Assembly: GCA_021781575.1 (NCBI GenBank)
Contig: JAJXWP010000033.1
Span: 1 to 50,558 of the forward strand
DNA from: Pseudomonadota bacterium
GTDB taxonomy: Bacteria; Pseudomonadota; Alphaproteobacteria; Rhodospirillales; Magnetospirillaceae
Direction of reading: 5' to 3'
DNA length: 50,558 nucleotides
Shown: piece by piece, positions 10,893 to 20,133 of the stretch
Numbering within the stretch: position 1 is the first letter of the stretch
Layout of the letters: every line of letters begins with the position of its first letter
Notes under the pieces: generated by a model
Seen by the model: only the letters and a program-made list of their open reading frames with translations
Database searches by the model: none
Told to the model about the DNA's origin: nothing
Translations under genes and position numbers: made by a program

Positions 10893-11555
10893 TCAGAAAT
10901 GCGCCATCATCTCTTTCATCAGATAAGGCAGGTCGATGCGCCCGGTGGGGGCGAGAATCCGACTGTGATAATCTTTGACGTAGGTGCCTTTGAGCCGCAC
11001 CATCAATTGCCGGAACTCATCGGTGTCGATCGCCCTTGCGATCTCGACCAGGCTCCCGGCCGAACTTTCGGCCAGAATGGAAGGCCCGGACCCGACGACG
11101 ACCCGCCACCCGGCGGTCACCTTGATGCCGATCTTTTCCATGGATGGCAGGAAGTCGTCCGCGATGAATTCTGTGTAAATCCGTTCCTTGAGCCCTTGGA
11201 CGATGTTCCAATACTGATTGAACTTCCACAGACCGGTTTGGATTTTATAGCCATCCATCTTCACCCGGCCGGTCGGGGTAAGGATTTTGCTGTGATAATG
11301 GGTGACATATTCCTGCAACTGGCCGGTGATCTCGTCGAACTCCGACGACGCAAGGGCGTTTTCCAGATCGACCAGGTTCTGAGCCACGCCGACGGCGATG
11401 ATCCGGGGCCCCATGCCGACGGTTACATAATAGCCGCCGACCAGTTTTATTCCGATCCGTTCCAGAGCGGAATTATAATATGTCATGATAAAATTTGAGT
11501 AATCCCCAAATTTTCCCGGCATTACATCCCAATACTGGCTAAACAGGACAGTCAT
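10893..11555 (-). CDS. Unrecognised protein of two ~95-residue repeats, linked to phosphotransferase
   Basis: 220 residues from ATG 11555, with a strong AGGAGGGG site. It consists of two homologous halves: repeat 1 at 5-99 and repeat 2 at 112-209. Each begins FxQYW, has an IGIK block with G-x-VxVGxGP after it, and ends in YHS(K/R)IL(T/A)PTGR. The size and strand pattern suggest a ferredoxin-like dimeric alpha/beta-barrel fold (NIPSNAP/EthD-like), but that is a guess. It sits 30 bp after the ATP-binding subunit gene. In Thauera phenylphosphate synthase the third (24-kDa) subunit has CBS domains; this protein has a similar size but no CBS motif. It may be the third subunit or an enzyme acting on the phosphorylated product. 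The function is unknown. Confidence 0.75.
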   Translation of the reverse strand: MTVLFSQYWDVMPGKFGDYSNFIMTYYNSALERIGIKLVGGYYVTVGMGPRIIAVGVAQNLVDLENALASSEFDEITGQLQEYVTHYHSKILTPTGRVKMDGYKIQTGLWKFNQYWNIVQGLKERIYTEFIADDFLPSMEKIGIKVTAGWRVVVGSGPSILAESSAGSLVEIARAIDTDEFRQLMVRLKGTYVKDYHSRILAPTGRIDLPYLMKEMMAHF

Positions 11556-11584
11556 GGCCCCTCCTTGACGAATCAGGATCCACA

Positions 11585-12619
11585 TCAGTGGCGAAACAGC
11601 CTCGCCATCTGATCGACGATGTAATCGGCGTCGGCCTCTTTGCGCTTCGCGGTGAACTTCGCCGGCCTGGCCTGAACCCAGATGACGCTCTCGGGAAACG
11701 GCAAGTCGCGATCGACGACCCATTCCATGTCCTGCGGCACGCCGAAATGCTTCTCGACATTGAGGGCGATCCGGACAAGTTCATGGATCTCGTGGTCTTC
11801 CAGGCACGGCGCCTCCTGCAAGTCCAAGGGAACGTCCGCCTTGGCCGTGCCATTTCCGGTGGAGATCACCCATTTCGCTTTGCGGCTTACTTTTCGTTCG
11901 ATGGTCAGGCTGGCCTTGTTGACGATGAAGTTGTCGGGCGTGATCTCCCCGCTCACGACGCTTTCGCCCAGCCCCCAGTTTCCTTCGATGACCACATGAT
12001 CGGTGTCGCCGGTGGTCGGGGCGACCGTCAGAACGACACCGGCCGATTTGGCATTGACCATTCTTATGACGGCGACGCCGATCGGCGCCTTGTCCACCGG
12101 CATGCCTTTTTCGAGGCGAAACGCGATGGCCCGGGTGTTGAACGTGCTCTGCCAAACCTCGACGACGCGCCGCGCCACCTCGGATGGCCCCCGGACGTGC
12201 AAATAGGTCTCCATTTGCCCCGGCATGCTGACGGCGCCGCTGGATCGCACCGCCACCGGCAGTTCGCGGTCGCCGTATTTCGTGCAAAGCGCCTCGTAGT
12301 TGCTCTCGATAGCATCGCCGATGATGTTCGGCAAAGGTGTCTCGGCCATCATCGCCTTGACCGCCCGACTGGCATCCATCTGTTTTTGAATGTTCTTCTT
12401 GAAATCTTCGCCTTGAGCGGAGAAATAGGCCTCGATCCTGGCGCCGAGGCCTGTTTCCCGCATGTATGTCTCGAAGCCATCAACCGAAATTGCGAACCCG
12501 GGGGGGACGCGCATGCCAAGCTTGGTCATCTCCCCGAGGTTCGCACACTTCCTCCCGACCAGTTCGAGATGTTCCTGACCAAGTTCGTCCAGCCCGTAAA
12601 TCCATTTATTCACCGTCAT
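11585..12619 (-). CDS. PEP-synthase N-domain-like ATP-binding subunit (PpsB-like)
   Basis: 344 residues, matching only the N-terminal ATP-binding half of PEP synthase/PPDK: KCANLGEM and VPPGFAIS near the N-terminus, VAVRSSGA, GQMETYLHVRG, AGVVLTVAPTTGD, EGNWGLGESVVSGEITPD and a terminal VQARP. The swivelling His and PEP-binding domains are absent and are partly supplied by the adjacent 569-residue protein. The same split is known for the beta subunit of phenylphosphate synthase (PpsB), which with PpsA converts phenol and ATP to phenylphosphate, AMP and phosphate. Here the acceptor is unknown. No UbiD-like phenylphosphate carboxylase gene is nearby, so a non-phenol substrate is plausible. Confidence 0.8.
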   Translation of the reverse strand: MTVNKWIYGLDELGQEHLELVGRKCANLGEMTKLGMRVPPGFAISVDGFETYMRETGLGARIEAYFSAQGEDFKKNIQKQMDASRAVKAMMAETPLPNIIGDAIESNYEALCTKYGDRELPVAVRSSGAVSMPGQMETYLHVRGPSEVARRVVEVWQSTFNTRAIAFRLEKGMPVDKAPIGVAVIRMVNAKSAGVVLTVAPTTGDTDHVVIEGNWGLGESVVSGEITPDNFIVNKASLTIERKVSRKAKWVISTGNGTAKADVPLDLQEAPCLEDHEIHELVRIALNVEKHFGVPQDMEWVVDRDLPFPESVIWVQARPAKFTAKRKEADADYIVDQMARLFRH

Positions 12620-12688
12620 CTCCCACTCCTGACTGACCTCATGGGGCAGACAGGCCGCTTGAGCGGCCTGTCGTCCCGGCCGGGATCG

Positions 12689-14398
12689 TTACTTGTCGAG
12701 AATGAAAAGAGCCCCCAGATTGGCATCCAACCGAATCCGCTGCCCCGTCTTGATCTGCTGTGTGCCGACGAAGACGTTCATCAGGACGGGAATGCCGTAT
12801 TCGCGTCCCACGATCGCCGCGTGCGACAGCGAGGCGCCACGATCGACGACGACCCCCTTGATGAAGGAAAACAGCGGTGTCCAGCTGGGCGAGGTGGTTG
12901 CCGCGACGAGGATTTCGCCGGGCTGCACCTCGGCCAGCTGATCCTCGCTGACGATGACCCGGGCCAGACCCTCGGCCACCCCGGGAGACCCGCAGGTTCC
13001 ATGGAGATCGGCCTTCAGTTCGGGCCGCACCACGGGCATCGAGCCGACCACCACCTTCAGGGCGATCGGGTCATTGGACTTGACCAGCATGGCCATCGCC
13101 TGGTCCATGTCGAAGCCGTCCCTGAGGATTACCGGCGGGTTCGGCGTCCGGCACCATGCCTCCCATTCCGCACGCCGTTCCACCACCACCGGCTTCAGGT
13201 CGAACTGGTCCGGGTTGATGGTGACCTTGCGGATTTCCTCGGGTACGACGAAGAAAATATCCTCGGCCGATGCGATGGTGCCGGCCGCGGCGAGCCGCCG
13301 GCCGATACCGAGGGCCGAGCGGCGCATCAAGGCATGCGTGTATAGGTCCAGATAATGATCGTGCTCCTCGCTGAACACTCCCGATTTCTGCGCCAGCCGC
13401 AACAGGGTGGTGAACCAGCCCTTCTGGTCGGGGGTGATCTTGCCGAGAACGTCCCGCTCAGCCACTTCCCGTTCCCGGGTCAGCTTGGCCCGCTCCTGCT
13501 CCAGATTGAAGCCTCCGCCCTTCAACAGGAATTGCTTGAGGTTGACGAGGGGCGGTGTCGGGTCTTCGATCCAAGTCGGCAGGTTCATCTCCGACATGCG
13601 TTGCATCCGCCAGCCGTCCTCGTTGAGGAAGGCCCGGAATTCCTCCATGAAGGCGCGACCGTTGGGTGACGCATCGAGCCGGCTTGCGATGTCTTTCCCG
13701 TCGCTTGCCAGAATGACGTCGGCCAGCCCCATCTGGCTGGCCTTGCGGGAAAATTCCCAGATCCGCTTGTCGACCTGAAGAACCTTGTTGTCAAAGCCGG
13801 TGATCAGGGTATGGAAGAGCGGGTGTGTGTCGTCAATGCTGAGAAGATTGCGACACATGTTTTCAAATAGAATGTACGCGGTGAAAGTCCCGTACATCAT
13901 GTACATATGAACTTCCCACATACGCCTACACACATTTATAGTGCGCTCGAAATTATCAAGTAGGTCTATATTGCTCGCCTTATCAAGGTCGAGCGTCTTC
14001 AGATCTTCATACAGACCGAGGACCTCATCGAGCTGGCTGCGCCAAAGACTGTCGTAGTCTTCGACGAAGGGCCTGATCGCTTCGCGGAAGCGGACTTCCC
14101 GCTGCCTCTGCTCGGCTTCCGATTTGACCAACAGAACCGTCAGATAGCCACCACCGTTCTTGAACCTCCAGTCCCACCCCTTGACCGTCGGCAAGGAGAG
14201 CTTTTCGGCACCGTACTGCATGCCGTGGCGGCAAAAGTTGATCCAGAACCAGCCGAACAGCGGTGTCCATGGCGGAACCGAGTGCGTCCCGTCGAGGAAC
14301 CACGCGGGCGACTGTTCCAGGTCTGCTTTTTCATCAAATTCGAGACCAGGTACAGTAACTGTAGCCTTTACCGGTTGAACAACCGTAACGTTGCTCAT
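12689..14398 (-). CDS. Phosphohistidine/substrate subunit of PEP-synthase-like phosphotransferase (PpsA-like)
   Basis: 569 residues from ATG 14398 (GGAGGGAGG seven bases upstream; an ATG at 14446 has no site). Residues about 1-470 form a large domain, presumably for substrate binding. Residues about 480-569 are the PEP-utiliser swivelling domain with the phosphohistidine motif SLSHAAIVGREYGIP (His526). This is the arrangement of phenylphosphate synthase alpha, and of rifampin phosphotransferase once joined to an ATP domain. The next gene supplies the ATP domain. The region 13850-13990 is less GC-rich than its surroundings, which hints at foreign origin. Phosphorylation of an alcohol or enol as an activation step is the likely role; the identity of the acceptor is open. 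Confidence 0.8.
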   Translation of the reverse strand: MSNVTVVQPVKATVTVPGLEFDEKADLEQSPAWFLDGTHSVPPWTPLFGWFWINFCRHGMQYGAEKLSLPTVKGWDWRFKNGGGYLTVLLVKSEAEQRQREVRFREAIRPFVEDYDSLWRSQLDEVLGLYEDLKTLDLDKASNIDLLDNFERTINVCRRMWEVHMYMMYGTFTAYILFENMCRNLLSIDDTHPLFHTLITGFDNKVLQVDKRIWEFSRKASQMGLADVILASDGKDIASRLDASPNGRAFMEEFRAFLNEDGWRMQRMSEMNLPTWIEDPTPPLVNLKQFLLKGGGFNLEQERAKLTREREVAERDVLGKITPDQKGWFTTLLRLAQKSGVFSEEHDHYLDLYTHALMRRSALGIGRRLAAAGTIASAEDIFFVVPEEIRKVTINPDQFDLKPVVVERRAEWEAWCRTPNPPVILRDGFDMDQAMAMLVKSNDPIALKVVVGSMPVVRPELKADLHGTCGSPGVAEGLARVIVSEDQLAEVQPGEILVAATTSPSWTPLFSFIKGVVVDRGASLSHAAIVGREYGIPVLMNVFVGTQQIKTGQRIRLDANLGALFILDK

Positions 14399-14467
14399 TG
14401 TCTGCCTCCCTCCGTTATTTTGAACGCATTTGTATGCCACGGCCAATTAAGCGATCACCACTGCCGC

Positions 14468-14487
14468 CGGTACCGACCAGGGTACCG
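14468..14487. other. Hairpin in the 5' leader of the phosphotransferase operon
   Basis: CGGTACC-GACCAG-GGTACCG gives a perfect 7-bp stem with a 6-base loop, about 70-90 bases before the PpsA-like start codon. It may affect mRNA stability or translation; no known riboswitch is recognised. Confidence 0.4.
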
Positions 14488-14601
14488 CCTGCCTTTGGTT
14501 GCGCAATGAGCCGCGACTGCAACCTCCTCCCCATACATTGTTCCTCGCACCTTCGTTCTTTGATTGTTTTTGTTTTTGTTATTGTTAGCGATCGATACTC
14601 T

Positions 14602-14630
14602 ATTATATCGATATTATTTTTACGTCTTTA
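14602..14630 (-). promoter_or_regulatory. Candidate promoter of the phosphotransferase operon
   Basis: On the minus strand there is a perfect TATAAT (14607 to 14602) with TAAAGA 17 bases upstream (14630 to 14625). The -35 is weak, so an activator may be needed. A start here would give a leader of about 190 bases. The flanking 14550-14640 is strikingly AT-rich for this genome. The whole 14399-14731 gap holds no other gene. Confidence 0.35.
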
Positions 14631-14663
14631 CTGCAGGAGAATTGCGTAGACTGCCAATACTTG

Positions 14664-14692
14664 TTGACAGTGCCGCCCCGCGCGTCCATACT
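14664..14692 (+). promoter_or_regulatory. Candidate promoter of the GntR regulator gene
   Basis: TTGACA (14664-14669), a 17-base spacer and CATACT (14687-14692) form a good sigma-70 promoter. The predicted start, near 14699, lies just upstream of the 14707-14726 operator, so a bound regulator would block its own transcription. Confidence 0.55.
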
Positions 14693-14706
14693 CAGATGCG
14701 ATGTTA

Positions 14707-14726
14707 GTCAGTTTATCAGACAAACT
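14707..14726. promoter_or_regulatory. Operator shared with the 22646-22665 site, probable GntR-family binding site
   Basis: GTCAGTTTATCAGACAAACT is 19/20 identical to the reverse complement of 22646-22665, in the promoter of the flavoenzyme gene 8 kb away. It contains the inverted repeat AGTTT-N7-AAACT. It lies between the regulator's promoter and its start codon. Confidence 0.75.
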
Positions 14727-14731
14727 ATCCC

Positions 14732-15484
14732 ATGATAACAGAAATCTTGATCCCCCGAGGGACCTCCCTGGCCGGAGCCATCGTTCGTGAAGTTGCGCGG
14801 CTGGCCACAGAGGGCAAGATCAAGCCCGGCGAGAGGTTCCCCCCCGAAGCCGAGCTGGCCGAAATGTGGAACGTCGGCCGCTCCTCCATCCGCGAGGCCT
14901 TCAGGCTGTTCCAGATGCTGGGCGTGACCGAGGCGAAACCCGGTCGAGGGACGGTCCTGGTGAACACGGCCCCCCTCTTCGCGTTGATCGACTGGTCGCA
15001 CTTCACGAGGGCCGACCTGATCAATGACATCGTCGAGGCGAGACTGGTGCTGGAGCCCATCATTGCCGCGATGGCCGCCAGACGCGCCGATGCCGATGGC
15101 ATCCGTTGCATCGAAGAGACGATCGAGGCGGGGCGCCAGGCGCTGGGCAACGAGGGGGCCAGCATCAACGCATCGTTGGATTTTCACACCGCCATCGCGA
15201 TCGCCGCGGGGAATCAGACACTGCTGCTGACGACCCGCCTGCTTCGCAGCCTTTACCTCGAATCCGCCCGCCTGTCGCGCCGCCAGTCCGAGAATTACGA
15301 AGCACTGCTGGCCGATCATGAGAAGATCCTCGCCGCAATTCGCAATCGCGACCCGGAAGCCGCGGCCAAGGCCAGCGACGAACATATGCGGCACGGCCTG
15401 AAGATGGTGCTTAATTCGGTCGAGCTTACCCCAGCCTCTGGCGAACCGAAACGGAAACGAGGGAAAGCCGCGGCAAGCCGATAG
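14732..15484 (+). CDS. FadR-subfamily GntR transcriptional regulator
   Basis: 250 residues. The N-terminal winged helix-turn-helix (about 12-75) has the GntR signature KPGERFPPEAELAEMWNVGR followed by SSIREAFRLF. The C-terminal FCD domain (about 95-220) keeps the acidic/His positions that bind a metal and ligand (LDFHTAIA, ADHEKILAAI, DEHMRHGL). FCD regulators usually repress catabolic operons and are released by an acid or CoA-type intermediate. The gene is divergent from the phosphotransferase operon and has the shared operator directly in front of its ATG. The ribosome site is poor, which would keep the level low. Confidence 0.9.
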   Translation: MITEILIPRGTSLAGAIVREVARLATEGKIKPGERFPPEAELAEMWNVGRSSIREAFRLFQMLGVTEAKPGRGTVLVNTAPLFALIDWSHFTRADLINDIVEARLVLEPIIAAMAARRADADGIRCIEETIEAGRQALGNEGASINASLDFHTAIAIAAGNQTLLLTTRLLRSLYLESARLSRRQSENYEALLADHEKILAAIRNRDPEAAAKASDEHMRHGLKMVLNSVELTPASGEPKRKRGKAAASR

Positions 15485-15625
15485 GCGGGCAAGGCCGGGA
15501 TTGCGTGGCTGGATGCGTTGGGACCGCCGCGCCGGTGGGAAAGTTTTATCCCGGCACAGCAACGGCCTGCTCGTGTCTCGAGTGTCATAGGCGAGCGCCC
15601 TCACACGGGATCAGCATTCAGGTCT

Positions 15626-17053
15626 CTAGACAAGGCCGCCAAATACGACCGATTTGACTTCGGTATACTCGAGCAATCCTTGGACACCATTTTCCCGGCC
15701 AACGCCTGAATCCTTCAGACCACCGAACGGCAGCTTGTAGTGCGCGCTAGGCGCGGAATTTACCCAGACAAATCCGCTTTCGAACAGGCGGATGGCCCGC
15801 CAGGCGGTGTTGATGTCACGCGTCCAGATCGAAGCCCCCAGGGCGAAGGGCGAATTGTTGGCGCGGCGCATCCCGTCGTCGAGATCGTCGATCCGCACTA
15901 CCGGAAGGCAGGGGCCGAACACTTCCTCGGCCAGGACCCTCGATCCTTCGGGGACATCGGCAAGGAGAGTGGGATTGAGGAACCAGCCTCTGTCGTACTC
16001 CTCTCCCGCCGGCCGGTTGCCCCCCGCCACCACAGACGCCCCGTGGCTCAGCGCATCGGCGATCTGCTGTTCGACTTCGTCGCGCTGCTCGGCGGTATGC
16101 ATCGGTCCCATGCGGACGCCGGGGCGCACCCCATTACCGACCGTGATGGCCGCGACATGCCGTGCCAGCCGCTCCACCACCTCGCGATAAACGCCGGCCT
16201 GGACATACAGCCGTTTGACGGCCCGGCAGGTCTGGCCGCAATTGGCGAACCGGCCCTCCATGATCGCCGGGATCGCGGTATCCAGATCGGCGTCGTCGAG
16301 AACGATGCAGGGATCGCTGCCGCCCAATTCCAGGACCACCTTCTTGAGCGTCCCTGCGGCCGCCGCCATCACCTGCTTGCCGGCCTGAGTCGAGCCGGTA
16401 AAGCCGATCTTGCGGATCCCCGGGTGGCGCGCCACCATGTCGCCGACACCGCTGCCCACCACCACGTTGAGAACCCCCGGCGGCAGGCCGCCTTCGGCCA
16501 TCGCCTCGGCCACGGCGATGCTCGACAGCGGAGTCGTCGATGCCGGTTTCAGCACCATGGTGTTGCCCGCCGCCAATGCCGGTGCGAGCTTGTTGCGGGC
16601 CAGGGTCAGCGGGTAGTTCCAGGGCGCGATGGCCCCGACCACGCCCAGCGGTTCGCGCAAGGTCAGGCCGATCTGCCGGGCATCGGCGAGCGGCGTCTGC
16701 TCTCCGTAGATCTTGTCGGCCAGCTCGGCATACCAGCGGATCTGCTCGCTCAGCCGAGAGACCTCGTGGCGGGCTTCGGCAAGCGGTTTGCCTTGCTCCG
16801 CGGTGAGCAACGCGGCGATGCCGTCGACACGATTGTCGATCGCATCGCATGCCTTGAGCAGGATGCGGCCCCGTTCGCGCTGCGGCAGACGTGACCACGA
16901 CGTGAAGGCGCGCGCCGCGTCCGTGGTGGCGCGATCGACGTCCTCGGCGCCACCCCAGGCGACCCCGTCGACGACATCGCCGGTCGCCGGGTTGCGTATG
17001 TCCTTGGTGCGCCCCGACAACGCGTTCACCCGCTGTCCGCCAATAATCATCAA
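15626..17053 (-). CDS. NAD(P)-dependent aldehyde dehydrogenase
   Basis: 475 residues, the usual ALDH length. Catalytic residues are present: Glu242 (LELGG) and Cys276 (GQTCRAVKRLYV). The motif IAPWNYPLTLARNKLAPALAAG (about 142-163) marks the cofactor and oxyanion region, and FTGSTQAGKQ the nucleotide fold. It is closest in style to succinate-semialdehyde/benzaldehyde-type ALDHs. It is 30 bp downstream of the EMO-like gene and is the last gene of the flavoenzyme-ETF operon. It would oxidise an aldehyde intermediate of this pathway to the acid. An alternative ATG lies one codon downstream. Confidence 0.85.
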   Translation of the reverse strand: MMIIGGQRVNALSGRTKDIRNPATGDVVDGVAWGGAEDVDRATTDAARAFTSWSRLPQRERGRILLKACDAIDNRVDGIAALLTAEQGKPLAEARHEVSRLSEQIRWYAELADKIYGEQTPLADARQIGLTLREPLGVVGAIAPWNYPLTLARNKLAPALAAGNTMVLKPASTTPLSSIAVAEAMAEGGLPPGVLNVVVGSGVGDMVARHPGIRKIGFTGSTQAGKQVMAAAAGTLKKVVLELGGSDPCIVLDDADLDTAIPAIMEGRFANCGQTCRAVKRLYVQAGVYREVVERLARHVAAITVGNGVRPGVRMGPMHTAEQRDEVEQQIADALSHGASVVAGGNRPAGEEYDRGWFLNPTLLADVPEGSRVLAEEVFGPCLPVVRIDDLDDGMRRANNSPFALGASIWTRDINTAWRAIRLFESGFVWVNSAPSAHYKLPFGGLKDSGVGRENGVQGLLEYTEVKSVVFGGLV

Positions 17054-17083
17054 GTCCTCCCCAAGAATTAGGCGTGGTCAACA

Positions 17084-19123
17084 CTACGCGACGGTGGTCG
17101 TAACGGCCTTTTCTCTAAGCTCGGGCGCCTTGCCATCGCTCCCATGCAGGGCAGCGTCGAGGATTTCGGCGATGTCGCGCACCTGCTGAGGGACGGCGTC
17201 ACCCCCTTGCGCCCGCGCCGCCGCTTTGCTGCCGTCATCCAGCATGAGCAGGCAGAACGGGCAGGCGGTGGCCACCACCGAGGCTCCGGTGGCGCGAGCT
17301 TGCGTCGCGCGCAGCGTATTGATGCGCTCGTCGGGAGGCTCGACGGCGAAGGCCCGGCCCCCGCCCCCGCCACAGCAGAACGACCGGCCGTGGGAGCGTT
17401 CCATTTCGCTCACGGTCGCCCCGGTCGTCGACAGGACGGCGCGGGGGGCCAGGTATTCGCCGTTGTACCGGCCTAGATAGCAGGGATCGTGGAAGGTAAT
17501 GGCATCGGCCTTCCCATCGGCTGCCGGCGCCTGCGGCAGCCGGCCGTCGGCGACCAGCTCGGCCAGCAGCTGGGTGTGATGAAGAACTTCATAGCTGCCG
17601 CCGAAGTCGCGGTATTCGTTGTTCAACGTGTTCATACAATGCGGGCAGATGGTAACGATGCGCCGGAAGGAGCGCGCATTCAGGGTCGCAACGTTCGTCT
17701 CGGCCTGGATCTGGAACTGGTAATCGTTACCGGCTCGGCGCGCGGCGTCTCCGGTACAGGTCTCGGCTTCGCCCAGGATGGCGAAATCGACGCCCGCCCT
17801 GCGCAGGAGGCGAACCAGCGCCCGCGCCACCTTTTGCGCCCGCGAATCGAGGGCCGCCGTGCAGCCGACCCACAACAGCGTGTCCGCCTGTTCTCCCGGC
17901 GCCAGGATGCGCAAGTCGAGGTCGCGACACCAGTCGAGGCGAGAGAACGGGGTCCCGGCCCAGGGATGGCCGCGCTGCTCGATGGACAGCATGGCCCCCG
18001 AAACGCCCTCGGGAAATTTCCCCACTTCCATCGCCAGGTGGCGGCGCAGGTCGATCAACTTCGGCACATGTTCGATGAACAGGGGGCAGGCCTCCATACA
18101 AGCGCGGCAGGTGGTGCAGGACCAGATCATGCCCTCGCTCACCGCGCCGCCCACCAGATCTCCCGCCAGCCCGCCACGGTGCCCGCCGATTCCTTGGGTC
18201 TCCAGCAGGTGGTCGCGCAGATTCATGATCAGCAGCTTCGGGCTCAGCGGCTTGCCGGCCGCATGGGCGGGGCAGAGTTCCTGGCAGCGCCCGCATTCCG
18301 TACAGGCGTAAAGGTCGAGCACCTGCTTGCGGCCAAGCTGCTCGATGCTGGAAAGGCCGAGCGGCGCCTGTGTCAAGTCGGGCGTGGCAAGGCGGCCCGG
18401 CGGCGTCAGGTCACGGAAATAGATGTTGGGAATGCCCACCAGCATGTGCAGGTGCTTCGAGCCGGGGATGTAGACGAGGAAGCCAAGAATGGCCAGCATG
18501 TGCACCCAGGCGAAGCCGACCGCCCACGGCATGGCCGCCTGATCATGCACGCCGAGACGGGACACCGCCGCGGCGAGGAGCGAGCTGACCGGACGCCAGG
18601 GCGCCGCCGGGTCGCCGCCGGCGGCGATATGGCAGGCATTCTGCAGCAACATGCCGACCACCACCGTCACCACCAGGGCGAGAATGATGGCGGCATCCCG
18701 GCCGTTGGAGCCTTCGAATCGCGCCGGCTTGCGGACGGCCCGCTGAAACACCGCCATCGCGACACCGACCAGCAACAGCACGGCGAAGATGTCCTGCCCG
18801 AGGGCGATCCAGCTGGTACCGCCGATGGCGGCCAGGCTGAACAGGGGCGAGATGCCGTCGCCGAACACCTGAACGACGGCGGTCAGAAGAAAAAGAAAGC
18901 CGGAGAACAGCATGAGATGCATGACCCCGGCATAGGGTTTGCGCAACAGACGGGCATGGCCGAGAACATTGACCACCACCCCCCAGGCGCGCGGTGCCAC
19001 CGGCGTCAATCGTGGCTCGGGCGGAGCCGCCAACAGCGGCCGCGCCAGACGGGCGAAGCGATAAGCGGACCAAGCGAACGCCAGCAGAATGACCAGCAGG
19101 CGAAAGGCAATCTCGATTGACAT
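17084..19123 (-). CDS. EMO-like membrane ETF:quinone oxidoreductase (FeS, CCG domains)
   Basis: 679 residues. The N-terminal 220 residues hold about six membrane helices resembling a NarI-type cytochrome b, with candidate haem histidines in the helices. Two [4Fe-4S] motifs follow at Cys274/277/280/284 (CTECGRCQELCP) and Cys336/339/342/346 (CTTCRACMEACP), then two CCG-type cysteine domains (around CTGDAARR, and DPCYLGR with FCCGGGGG). This is the build of the membrane-bound ETF:(methyl)menaquinone oxidoreductase (EMO) family rather than mitochondrial ETF-QO. It is immediately downstream of etfBA, so electrons from the flavoenzyme would pass through ETF into the quinone pool. Confidence 0.85.
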   Translation of the reverse strand: MSIEIAFRLLVILLAFAWSAYRFARLARPLLAAPPEPRLTPVAPRAWGVVVNVLGHARLLRKPYAGVMHLMLFSGFLFLLTAVVQVFGDGISPLFSLAAIGGTSWIALGQDIFAVLLLVGVAMAVFQRAVRKPARFEGSNGRDAAIILALVVTVVVGMLLQNACHIAAGGDPAAPWRPVSSLLAAAVSRLGVHDQAAMPWAVGFAWVHMLAILGFLVYIPGSKHLHMLVGIPNIYFRDLTPPGRLATPDLTQAPLGLSSIEQLGRKQVLDLYACTECGRCQELCPAHAAGKPLSPKLLIMNLRDHLLETQGIGGHRGGLAGDLVGGAVSEGMIWSCTTCRACMEACPLFIEHVPKLIDLRRHLAMEVGKFPEGVSGAMLSIEQRGHPWAGTPFSRLDWCRDLDLRILAPGEQADTLLWVGCTAALDSRAQKVARALVRLLRRAGVDFAILGEAETCTGDAARRAGNDYQFQIQAETNVATLNARSFRRIVTICPHCMNTLNNEYRDFGGSYEVLHHTQLLAELVADGRLPQAPAADGKADAITFHDPCYLGRYNGEYLAPRAVLSTTGATVSEMERSHGRSFCCGGGGGRAFAVEPPDERINTLRATQARATGASVVATACPFCLLMLDDGSKAAARAQGGDAVPQQVRDIAEILDAALHGSDGKAPELREKAVTTTVA

Positions 19124-19147
19124 GGCTCGGGCACTCCCGGCTCAGGG

Positions 19148-20131
19148 TCAGGCCGCAGGAGAGTTGGTGGCAAGAACGTCACGGAACGCCGGAATGACCT
19201 CCTTCCAGTCACCGACCACGCCATAGTTGGCGATGCGGAAGATCGGCGCCGCCGGGTCGCTGTTGACGGCAACGATCACCTGTGACGACGAACAGCCGAC
19301 CAGGTGCTGGATGGCCCCTGAAATGCCGACGGCAAGGTAGAGGTCGGGGGCGATGGTCTTGCCGGTAAGCCCGACCTGCTGCGCCTGCATCACCCATCCG
19401 GAGTCCACCGCGACACGCGACGCCCCGACGGCGCCACCCAACAGGTCGGCAACTTCGCGCAGCAGTGTGAAAGGCTCCGGCCCGCCGAGACCGCCACCAC
19501 CGGAAACCACCACCTTGGCGCGGTCGATGCTCAAGCCTTCGACCGTCACTTGCGTGCGGGCGCCGCAACGTGTGGCCAGGGTCGAAGGGTTGAACTGGTG
19601 ACGGACCGGCGTCGCCGTCGTCGCAGCCGAGGCCGCCGCCGGCGTGAACGCGCGAGGCCGCGGACCGACGACCCAGGGGCCGGCACCGGCATTCACGGTG
19701 GCGACGACCGCGCCGCCGGAAACCGGTCTGGCGGCGATCAGCCCGCCATCCGCTCCAATCTCGACCCGCATGGCGTCCTGGACCAGCGACCAGCGGCGCG
19801 AAACGGCGAGACGCGCCGCCATTTCGGCTCCCAGGATGGTTCGCGGGACCAGCACCAGTTGCGGCTCCAGCGCCGCGCAGAGCTGAGCAAGCGCCGCCGC
19901 ATGAGCCTCCGGCCAAGGATCGGCCAGACGGTCATCCTCCACCAGATGGATGGAGTCGGCACCGGCGCCCGCCGCTTCCGCCACGGCCGAGGCAAGGCTC
20001 GCCCCCGTCAGGCCCACGGCGAGGCCGCCGCCGACCGCGGCGGACAACGTCCGCGCCACCGTGACCAGTTCCCAGAATTCGGGTCTCAATTCGGTACCGT
20101 CGACCTCGGCGACGATCAGAATTCCAGCCAT
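19148..20131 (-). CDS. etfA: Electron transfer flavoprotein alpha subunit
   Basis: 327 residues. The N-terminal part is the ETF domain. The C-terminal FAD-binding half (about 195-320) shows [45 protein letters not shown] and [11 protein letters not shown], all canonical for EtfA. It starts 2 bp after the etfB stop. This copy is dedicated to the island rather than a general fatty-acid ETF, to judge from its position between a flavoenzyme and a membrane Fe-S oxidoreductase. Confidence 0.92.
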   Translation of the reverse strand: MAGILIVAEVDGTELRPEFWELVTVARTLSAAVGGGLAVGLTGASLASAVAEAAGAGADSIHLVEDDRLADPWPEAHAAALAQLCAALEPQLVLVPRTILGAEMAARLAVSRRWSLVQDAMRVEIGADGGLIAARPVSGGAVVATVNAGAGPWVVGPRPRAFTPAAASAATTATPVRHQFNPSTLATRCGARTQVTVEGLSIDRAKVVVSGGGGLGGPEPFTLLREVADLLGGAVGASRVAVDSGWVMQAQQVGLTGKTIAPDLYLAVGISGAIQHLVGCSSSQVIVAVNSDPAAPIFRIANYGVVGDWKEVIPAFRDVLATNSPAA

Positions 20132-20133
20132 CG

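Noticed and set aside
10893-14398. Calling the operon a true phenylphosphate synthase (ppsABC) for phenol
   Set aside because: The third gene lacks CBS domains and no phenylphosphate carboxylase genes are nearby; only a family-level statement is justified.
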